Of a stretch of 64,000 bases of DNA, positions 58,101-64,000 are shown piece by piece; the stretch's first letter is position 1, and each line of letters begins with the position of its first letter. Made by a program: the position numbers and the translations under genes. Under the pieces are notes generated by a model, which saw only the letters and a program-made list of their open reading frames with translations, was not told the DNA's origin and did no database searches. The stretch is from Streptomyces hiroshimensis (GTDB taxonomy: Bacteria; Actinomycetota; Actinomycetes; Streptomycetales; Streptomycetaceae). The stretch covers positions 113,009 to 177,008 of the forward strand of contig NZ_BMUT01000001.1 in NCBI RefSeq assembly GCF_014650335.1, given 5' to 3'.

Positions 58101-59516
58101 TCATCCGAGCCCGTCCGGGATCGCCGGGCCGCGGCCAGGGTGGCGTAGTAGACGGGCCTCGGGCACCGTCTCGCGGCGGGCGTACACCGCCCACGTAACC
58201 ACCGCGCACAAGGCGTAGAGGCCGAGGAGGCCCCACAGGGCGGGGGCCGGCGAGCCCGCGTCGTAGGCGGCGCCCAGGGACAAGCCGATCGCGGCAGCCC
58301 CGAGCGCGCCGGCCGGGCCGGTGAGGCCGGAGGCGAAGACGGTGCGCCGGCGGGCGGCCGCGAAGGCGGTCCTCGCGTCCTGGCCGGAGAGGATCGCCTC
58401 GCCCGCCCGCGCGGCGAACACCGCCGGGGCGACCGTGGCGACGGCCCCGGCACCGATGCCGCCGAGCACGATCAGCACCGTGAACGCGGCGGCGAACACC
58501 CCCACGACCCCCCGCGACGACGCCGCGGCGAGCACGGCCGTGCCCACCGCCATGCCCGTCAGGCTCCCCAGCGTGACCCGCGCCCCGCCCCACCGCCCGG
58601 CCAGCCACCCGCCGCAGGGCCGGGCGGCCGCACCGAGCAGCGTCGCCGGCAGCGCGCACGCGAGGGCCACGAGCGCGGAGGCGCCGAACCCGTGCCGCAG
58701 CACCAGCCCGAAGGCGAGCCCGTAGCCGGTGAACGAGCCGGCGGTGGCGAGGGACAGCAGCGACAGCCACGCCAGGTGCGGATCCGTCCCCGCCCCTGTA
58801 CCCGCCCCCGCCCAGCTCCGCGCTTCCGCCTCCGTAACCTCAACCCCAACCTCACCCGGCAAGTTGTCCATCCGCAGCGCGACCACCAGCGCCGCCAGCA
58901 GAGTCAGCGGAATGTGGACGGCCGCGATCCGGGCGGGGGAGGAGCCGCCCGCGGTCGTGGCGGCCAGCAATCCGACGAGCTGGGCGGAGGCGAGCCCGAG
59001 GTCCCCTCCGACGGTGGCGAGGGCGAGGGCCCGCGCCCGGCCGTGCCGGGGGAAGGAGGCGGCGGCCCCGGCCGGGGAGGCCGCGGCGGCGTCGCCCGCA
59101 CCGGCGGTCGCGGCGGCGGCCAGCAGCAGCCACAGCGGCGCGCCGGGCCGCTGCAGGGCGTACACGGCGGCGAGCCCGGGCAGGGCCAGGGCGGCCGTGG
59201 TGACGGCAGTGTGGTCCCGGCCGCCCAGCCGGGCGAGGGCACGCGCGGCGGCCGGGCGCAGCGCCGCCCCGGCGACCACGGGGGTGACGAGCAGCAGGAA
59301 CTTCTCACCGGGCCCGGGCGCCGCCCCGCTGCCCGCGGGCAGGAACAGCACGATCACCGGCCACATGCCGCGGACGGACAGTCCCAGGTGCCCGCAGAGG
59401 GCCGCCAGCAGCAGGTTTCGCCGGGCGACGTACCGTCCGCCCCGGGCCCAGAAGCCCGGGTCGTCGGCGTCCCACCGCTCGGCCCACGGGCGTGACGGCG
59501 CCGCTCGGTTCGACAT
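58101..59516 (-). CDS. NarK-like MFS transporter (nitrate/nitrite porter family)
   Basis: A 471-residue MFS protein with about 12 membrane helices. Its N-terminus copies the NarK/NasA pattern (WDADDPGFWARGGRYVARRN followed by a helix of the LCGHLGLSVRGMWPVIVLFL type, then EKFLLLVTPVVAGAALR). The central nitrate-porter signature, usually GLGNLG...Q, reads GGDLGLASAQLVG, and the second half is Ala/Gly-rich, so it is a divergent member and the substrate may not be nitrate. RBS GAGGAGAG before ATG 59516. It ends the QOR-SRPBCC-MFS minus-strand group; the exporter of the pathway product is a fair guess. Confidence 0.8.
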   Translation of the reverse strand: MSNRAAPSRPWAERWDADDPGFWARGGRYVARRNLLLAALCGHLGLSVRGMWPVIVLFLPAGSGAAPGPGEKFLLLVTPVVAGAALRPAAARALARLGGRDHTAVTTAALALPGLAAVYALQRPGAPLWLLLAAAATAGAGDAAAASPAGAAASFPRHGRARALALATVGGDLGLASAQLVGLLAATTAGGSSPARIAAVHIPLTLLAALVVALRMDNLPGEVGVEVTEAEARSWAGAGTGAGTDPHLAWLSLLSLATAGSFTGYGLAFGLVLRHGFGASALVALACALPATLLGAAARPCGGWLAGRWGGARVTLGSLTGMAVGTAVLAAASSRGVVGVFAAAFTVLIVLGGIGAGAVATVAPAVFAARAGEAILSGQDARTAFAAARRRTVFASGLTGPAGALGAAAIGLSLGAAYDAGSPAPALWGLLGLYALCAVVTWAVYARRETVPEARLLRHPGRGPAIPDGLG

Positions 59517-59552
59517 CTCTCCTCATCTCTCGGCCCTCGCGGCACGGGCCTG

Positions 59553-60158
59553 TCAGACGGTCCGCTCGACGGCAGTCCGCTCGACGGCGGTCCTCTCGAT
59601 CGCAGTCCGCTCGACGATGTCCTTGATGCGGGACAGCGCCGCAGCGACGTCGTCGGCGAGCTTGCGGTTCCACTCGGCGGTGAACCGCCGCCGCCCGTCC
59701 GGGCCCAGCTGCCGGAAGATCTTCGCGAGCCCTTCGGTGGGCCGGCCGAGCCGGTAGTGGTGGACGAGCAGACAGCCGTCCCCGGCGGCCTCGAACTCGT
59801 ACGTCCAGATGCTGTCCTGACGCCGGCCGGCGCTGTCGCGGACGGCCCACTGGAACAGCCGCCCCGGCTCGGCGGCCACGATCTCGGACTCGGTGGTCCA
59901 GGGGCCGCGGACGACCGGCGCCCAGGGCACGACGTCCGCTCCGCGGTGGTTCTCGCCGCGGAAGACGGCGCCGACCGTGCGCGGCGTGCCGGACACCCAG
60001 CTGCCGCCGGTGCACTCGCGGCTCCACTCGCCGCTGCGGGCGAGATCGCTGACCGTGTCGTAGACGGTGCCGGGCGAGGCCGCGACGAGGATGCGGGCCT
60101 GCACCCGGAGGATCGCGGCGTCAACGTCGGCGTTGGCGCCGGTGGATGGGGGAGTCAT
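59553..60158 (-). CDS. SRPBCC (polyketide cyclase / Bet v1-like) protein
   Basis: A 201-residue START-fold protein (ILVAASPGTVYDTVSDLARSGEWSREC through GCLLVHHYRLGRPTEGLAKIFRQLG). It forms a hydrophobic pocket and, in pathways, can act as cyclase, aromatase, or binding protein. The C-terminus ends in a repeated ERTA motif (ERTAIERTAVERTAVERTV) from a 15-bp DNA repeat. It is 36 bases upstream of the NarK-like gene. Catalytic residues are not evident. Confidence 0.8.
   Translation of the reverse strand: MTPPSTGANADVDAAILRVQARILVAASPGTVYDTVSDLARSGEWSRECTGGSWVSGTPRTVGAVFRGENHRGADVVPWAPVVRGPWTTESEIVAAEPGRLFQWAVRDSAGRRQDSIWTYEFEAAGDGCLLVHHYRLGRPTEGLAKIFRQLGPDGRRRFTAEWNRKLADDVAAALSRIKDIVERTAIERTAVERTAVERTV
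59560..59619 (-). repeat. 15-bp in-frame repeat at the SRPBCC C-terminus, 4 units
   Basis: Units of GTCCGCTCGACGGCA and variants at 59560, 59575, 59590 and 59605 encode the repeated VERTA pentapeptides. Confidence 0.93.
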
Positions 60159-60272
60159 AGCTTCCAGGGTGCGCGGGCCCGTGCACCGCGGGCAATGCCG
60201 TCCCGGTGGATGAGTCAGGTCCCGGGCACCCCCGTACGGGCCCCGGAGCCGGCCCTCAGGCGTCCTCAGGCA

Positions 60273-60312
60273 CCCTCAAGCCGTCAAGCCGTCAAGCCGT
60301 CAGACCGTCAAG
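60273..60312. repeat. 8-bp CCGTCAAG tandem repeat, 5 units
   Basis: CCCTCAAG, CCGTCAAG x2, CCGTCAGA, CCGTCAAG run across the 3' end of the quinone reductase gene, whose stop codon is inside it. Confidence 0.88.
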
Positions 60313-61280
60313 AGCAGTCGGCGCCCGCGGAGCTCCCCGCTCTCCATGCGGCGGTGCGCCTCGGCCGCGGCCGTGAGCGGCAGTTGCTCGACGGCCCGCG
60401 CCCGTAGCCGCCCCGTGGCGACCAGCGGCCCCACGACGCCCGCCGCCTCGGCGAGTTCGGTCGTGGAGGCGTGGGAGATCGCGAAGCCCACGACCGCCCC
60501 GCCCTTCTGGTACAGCGGCCCCACGGGCAGGACGGGCCGGGCGGCGACGCCCGCGAGCAGCACGATCCGGCCGCGCGGGGCCAGCAGCGCGACGGCGGCG
60601 TCCAGATCGTGCCCGCCGTGGGTGGCGACGTGCACGTCGACGCCGCCGGGCGCGGCCGCCGCGATGCGCCCGGCGAGCCCGGGACCGGCGTAGTCGAGGA
60701 CCTCGGCGGCGCCGAGCGAGCGTACGTACTCCGCGTCGCGCGCCGCGGCCGTGGCCACCACCCGGGCGCCGGCCCACTCGGCCAGCTCCACCAGCGCGCT
60801 GCCCACGTTCCCCGCGGCCCCGGCGACGAACACGGTCGCGCCGGCCCGCAGCCCGCCGTGGGTGAACAGCGCGAGGTAGGCCGTGGCGGCGGGGTGGGCG
60901 ACCGCGACGACGTCCTCGGGCCGCGCCCCGGAGGGCAACGGGTAGAGCCGGTCGGCGGGGACGACGGCCTGTTCGGCCGCGGGCCCCTGGCGGCCGCCGT
61001 GCCCCAGGCTGTTGCACCACACCGGGTCGCCGGGCGTGAACCCGGGCGCGCCCGGCCCGGCCTCGGCGACCGTCCCCACCAGGTCCCGGCCGATCACGAA
61101 GGGGAAGGGCAGCGCCGTCCGGAAGCCCCCGGAGCGGACCAGCGTGTCGACGGGGTTGACGGCCGTGGCGGCGACGTCGACCAGGACGTCGGTGGGGCCC
61201 GGCCGGGGGCGCGGCGCGGGGAGCTCGCCGACCACGATCTCCTCCGGCGGGCCGGTCCGTGTGATGTAGGCGGCGCGCAT
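60300..61280 (-). CDS. NADPH:quinone oxidoreductase (zinc-independent MDR family)
   Basis: A 326-residue medium-chain dehydrogenase/reductase of the quinone-reductase type: GRDLVGTVAEAGPG, the NADPH motif VFVAGAAGNVGSALVELA, and no structural zinc cysteines. It could reduce an enone or quinone of the pathway or simply detoxify. ATG 61280 matches the family start; a GTG nine bases upstream is possible. It heads a minus-strand group with SRPBCC (141 bases downstream) and NarK-like genes. Confidence 0.87.
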   Translation of the reverse strand: MRAAYITRTGPPEEIVVGELPAPRPRPGPTDVLVDVAATAVNPVDTLVRSGGFRTALPFPFVIGRDLVGTVAEAGPGAPGFTPGDPVWCNSLGHGGRQGPAAEQAVVPADRLYPLPSGARPEDVVAVAHPAATAYLALFTHGGLRAGATVFVAGAAGNVGSALVELAEWAGARVVATAAARDAEYVRSLGAAEVLDYAGPGLAGRIAAAAPGGVDVHVATHGGHDLDAAVALLAPRGRIVLLAGVAARPVLPVGPLYQKGGAVVGFAISHASTTELAEAAGVVGPLVATGRLRARAVEQLPLTAAAEAHRRMESGELRGRRLLLTV

Positions 61281-61464
61281 GCGGCCCACTGTCGCACGGC
61301 CGGGGGAGGGGCCCGGAGAGGCGCGGCTGACGGTATGTCATCTCACGGGCAGGGACCTGACGGAGCCCGCAGCCGCACGTTGACCCCCGTCGTGCGGCGA
61401 CGGCCAGATGAAAGGCGTGCGGAATCCGCCGCGGGGAGCCCCCTCAGAACGGAGGAGCATACGC
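61281..61464. promoter_or_regulatory. Divergent promoter region, QOR / FAD protein
   Basis: 184 bases with CTGACGGTAT (61327-61336) and CTGACGGAGC (61357-61366) in the same orientation, 30 bases apart, similar to the CTGACG pairs before phzC and NAT. The FAD-protein start has a GGAGGAG ribosome-binding site. Confidence 0.4.
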
Positions 61465-63555
61465 ATGAGCAGCAGCAGCCGTATCGAGGTCGGCATCGTC
61501 GGCGCCGGCCCACGGGGACTGTCCGTGCTGGAGCGGCTGTGCGCCAACGAGCGCGCCACGCCTTCGCACTCCGCGGTGACCGTGCACGTCGTCGACCCCT
61601 CCGCCCCCGGCGCGGGCACCGTGTGGCGCACCGACCAGTCGCCCCACCTGCTGATGAACACCGTGGCCTCACAGATCACCGTGTACACGGACGACAGCGC
61701 CCGCATCGAGGGCCCGGTCGAACCGGGCCCCAGCCTGTACGAGTGGGCGCGCGCCATGGCGGCCGGCGCGGAGAGCGGGGACGGCGTGGCGGGCGGGCTC
61801 GGCGCGGAGGGCTGGGATGGCCTGGAGGGCGGGCTCGGCGCGAAGAGCGGGGAGGACGGCGAGGGCGTGGCGGGCGACGAGTCCGACGCCGGCACCCTCG
61901 CCGAGGCCCGCACGCTCGGACCGGACACCTACCCCACCCGCGCTTTCTACGGCCGCTACCTCCACGCCTGCTTCCGGCGGATCGCCGCCCGCGCCCCCGC
62001 GCACGTGACCGTCGAAGTCCACCGTTCGCGCGCGGTCGCCATGGCCGACGCCGAAGGCATCACCGGCGGCCCTCAGGGCATCCGCCTGGAGGACGGCACC
62101 CGGCTCAACCGGCTCGACGCGGTCGTCATGGCGCTCGGCCACGTGCCCGCGCAGCTGTCCGCCCGGGAAGCCCGTACGGCGTCGCTGGCCCGTATCCACC
62201 ACCTCGACTACGTCACGCCCGTCAACCCCGCCGACCTCGACCTCGGGCACATCGCGCCCGGACAGCCCGTCCTGCTGCGCGGCCTGGGCCTGAACTTCTT
62301 CGACTACATGGCGCTGTTCAGCGCCGGGCGCGGCGGCACGTTCGTCCGCGAGGGCGGCCGGGTCGTCTACCGCCCGTCCGGTGCGGAGCCGCGGCTGTAC
62401 GCCTTCTCCCGGCGCGGCGTCCCGTACCACGCCCGTGGCGAGAACGAGAAGGGCGCCCACGGCCGCCACCGGCCCCGGCTGCTCACCGCCGGCTGCATCG
62501 CCGGCCTGCGCGAACGCGCCCGGCGCGGGGGTCCCGTGCGCTTCGGCACCGACCTGTGGCCGCTGATCGCGGGCGAGGTGGAGGGCGTCTACTACGGCAC
62601 GCTGCTGGAGCGGCTCGGCCGGGCGGGCGAGCGGGAGGAATTCACTGAGCGCTTCCTGGCGCTGGAGAAGGACGACGAGCGCGCGCAGCTCCTCGACGCC
62701 TTCCGCATCGCCCCCGCCGACCGCTGGGACTGGCCGCGCCTCGCCAGACCGTACGGAGACCGCGCGTTCACCGGCCGCGCCGACTTCCGCGCCTGGCTCC
62801 TGGACCATCTGCGCGCGGACGTGCGGGCCGCCCGCGAGGGCAACGTCAGCGGGCCCCTGAAGGCCGCCTTGGACGTCCTGCGCGACCTGCGCAACGAGAT
62901 CCGGCTCGCCGTCGACCACGGCGGCCTGGAGGGCGACTCCCACCGGGACGACCTCGAAGGCTGGTACACCCCCCTCAACGCCTTCCTCTCCATCGGCCCG
63001 CCCGCCTCCCGTATCGAGGAGATGGCCGCCCTCATCGAGGCCGGCGTCCTGGAGGTCACCGGTCCCGGCACCGTCGTCCGCCTGGAGGTCGCAGGCCCCG
63101 CCGGTCCCTCCTTCGCCGCCGACTGCCCGGCCGTGCCCGGCCCGCCCGTCCGCTCCCGCGTACTGATCGAGGCCCGGCTGCCCGAGCCGGACCTGCGCCG
63201 CACCGCCGACCCCCTGCTCCGTCACCTCCTGAACACCGATCAGATCACCACCTACCGCATCCCCTCGGCCACGGGCGCGGGCTACGAGACCGGCGGACTG
63301 GCCGTCACCGAGCGCCCGTACCACGTCGTCGACGGCCGCGGCCGGCCCCACCCGCGCCGCTTCGCCTACGGGGTGCCCACGGAATCCGTGCACTGGGTCA
63401 CGGCGGCGGGCATCCGGCCGGGCGTCGGCTCGGTGACGCTGGGCGACGCGGACGCCATAGCCCGCGCGGTCCTGTCCCTGCCCCCGACCGCCCACGTACC
63501 GCCGGCCCTCCGTCCGGTCCCCCCGGACACGACCCCGGAAGGCGTGATCGTGTGA
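61465..63555 (+). CDS. FAD/NAD(P)-binding protein (NAD_binding_9-like)
   Basis: A 696-residue flavoprotein. It starts with a Rossmann dinucleotide motif (VGIVGAGPRGLSVLERL) and the family segment LLMNTVASQITVY; a second nucleotide-binding region (RLDAVVMALGHVPAQLS, VLLRGLGLNFFDYMALF) follows. This matches the large FAD-NAD(P)-binding group seen in actinobacterial pathways and resembles N-monooxygenase-type flavoproteins in part. A Gly/Ala/Glu-rich insertion of about 40 residues (residues 98-140) contains a 36-base direct repeat. A role in N- or C-oxidation of the aminoaromatic is possible but not proven. Confidence 0.78.
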   Translation: MSSSSRIEVGIVGAGPRGLSVLERLCANERATPSHSAVTVHVVDPSAPGAGTVWRTDQSPHLLMNTVASQITVYTDDSARIEGPVEPGPSLYEWARAMAAGAESGDGVAGGLGAEGWDGLEGGLGAKSGEDGEGVAGDESDAGTLAEARTLGPDTYPTRAFYGRYLHACFRRIAARAPAHVTVEVHRSRAVAMADAEGITGGPQGIRLEDGTRLNRLDAVVMALGHVPAQLSAREARTASLARIHHLDYVTPVNPADLDLGHIAPGQPVLLRGLGLNFFDYMALFSAGRGGTFVREGGRVVYRPSGAEPRLYAFSRRGVPYHARGENEKGAHGRHRPRLLTAGCIAGLRERARRGGPVRFGTDLWPLIAGEVEGVYYGTLLERLGRAGEREEFTERFLALEKDDERAQLLDAFRIAPADRWDWPRLARPYGDRAFTGRADFRAWLLDHLRADVRAAREGNVSGPLKAALDVLRDLRNEIRLAVDHGGLEGDSHRDDLEGWYTPLNAFLSIGPPASRIEEMAALIEAGVLEVTGPGTVVRLEVAGPAGPSFAADCPAVPGPPVRSRVLIEARLPEPDLRRTADPLLRHLLNTDQITTYRIPSATGAGYETGGLAVTERPYHVVDGRGRPHPRRFAYGVPTESVHWVTAAGIRPGVGSVTLGDADAIARAVLSLPPTAHVPPALRPVPPDTTPEGVIV

Positions 63556-64000
63556 CCGCGACCCCCGACGACGCGGAGAAGCCCGCCCCCTCGATTCCGC
63601 CGCCGCGGCGCGCAGCCCCCGCGTCGGAGCGCGGCGGTGCCGTACGGACCCAGGCCGGTTCGGCACCGCCGGAGAGCACCGCGTCGGCTGATCGCCGTGG
63701 CGGCGGTGGGAGTGCGGGCGCCTGTAAGGGGACCCGGCCTCTTGCGCGAGGCGATGAGGCGCCGGCCTCCTTGATTCCGCCGCCGCGGCGCACAACCCCC
63801 GCGTCGGAGCCGGGCGGTGCCGTACCCGCGCCCGCCCGGGCCGGTTCGGTACCGCCGGAGAGTGCCGCGTTGGCTGATCGTCGCCGCGGCGGTGGGAGTG
63901 GAGGCGCGGCTGAGTCCGATGCGGCGCAATGCCAACGGGTGCCTGCACCTGTGATTCCGCCGCCGCGGCGGCGATCAGCCAACGCGATGGAGCCCGGCGG
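63556..64000. repeat. Palindromic intergenic repeats at the window edge
   Basis: 445 bases with no credible gene. GATTCCGCCGCCGCGGCG occurs at about 63593, 63773 and 63953 (period near 180). Each opens a large imperfect palindrome: left arm CCGCCGCCGCGGCG...CGGCGGTGCCGTAC, right arm GGCCGGTTCGGCACCGCCGG...GCTGATCGCCGTGGCGGCGG. The third copy is cut by the window. This is the same element type as at 57.5 kb. The first bases after the FAD gene stop include GTGACCGCG, overlapping its TGA, but that frame looks non-coding. Confidence 0.85.

Noticed and set aside
57721..58770. Minus-strand frame of 349 residues across the repeat gap
   Set aside because: Its repeated peptides come from the palindromic DNA repeats, and its other half is the wrong frame of the NarK-like gene.

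Overview
The window reads as Streptomyces chromosome. GC is very high with the codon-position bias typical of the genus, and it carries Streptomyces/actinobacterial markers: SepH, a CutR/CutS-type two-component pair, several DUF families (5998, 4193, 3093, 3710, 3159), a DasR-type (dre) operator in front of ptsH, TTA (bldA) codons, and a dispersed Streptomyces intergenic repeat. I cannot name the species. Genes are dense and mostly in short operons. I found no tRNA, rRNA, CRISPR array, phage module or intact insertion sequence.

Region 1 (1-24.4 kb) is housekeeping chromosome. It holds an M23 peptidase cut by the window edge, a GntR regulator, HPr with its dre site, a GNAT/acyl-CoA-ligase fusion (Pat-type protein acetyltransferase), DUF5998, a phosphodiesterase, thymidine kinase, a two-domain VOC protein, a rhodanese, sepH, a Pro/Ser-rich membrane protein, an arabinonolactone-oxidase-type flavoprotein with an MFS exporter, coproporphyrin ferrochelatase, an inositol-monophosphatase-like protein, cutRS, and a dut neighbourhood.

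Region 2 (24.4-38.1 kb) is a potassium island: a 27-aa membrane microprotein, kdpF, kdpA, kdpB, kdpC, a two-RCK membrane protein, kdpD, kdpE, OB-fold and DUF3159 genes, and two TrkA genes. A chromosomal AAC(2')-I-type acetyltransferase gene sits on the opposite strand between the structural and sensory kdp genes.

Region 3 (38.5-64 kb) is an accessory biosynthetic locus. It opens with a domesticated IS701-type transposase relative and a GAF/PucR-type regulator. It then encodes two aminochorismate branches: a fused PabAB (4-amino-4-deoxychorismate) and PhzC-PhzD-PhzE (trans-2,3-dihydro-3-hydroxyanthranilate, DHHA). Around these are a stand-alone transketolase C-terminal domain, two transaldolase-like proteins with altered active sites, a methyltransferase, an arylamine N-acetyltransferase relative, an AMP-dependent acyl ligase, a flavin monooxygenase, a quinone reductase, an FMN reductase, an SRPBCC protein, a NarK-like transporter and a large FAD/NAD(P)-binding protein. 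PhzF, PhzA/B and PhzG are not in the window, so this is not a visible classical phenazine cluster. The likely logic is erythrose-4-phosphate/DAHP supply, then aminochorismates, then activation, acylation, oxidation and methylation to an unknown aminoaromatic product.

Two features mark region 3 apart. Short in-frame tandem repeats occur in many of its genes, two of them exactly on stop/start overlaps where each unit can rebuild a start codon. Large imperfect palindromes fill the gap at 57.5-58.1 kb and the right edge.
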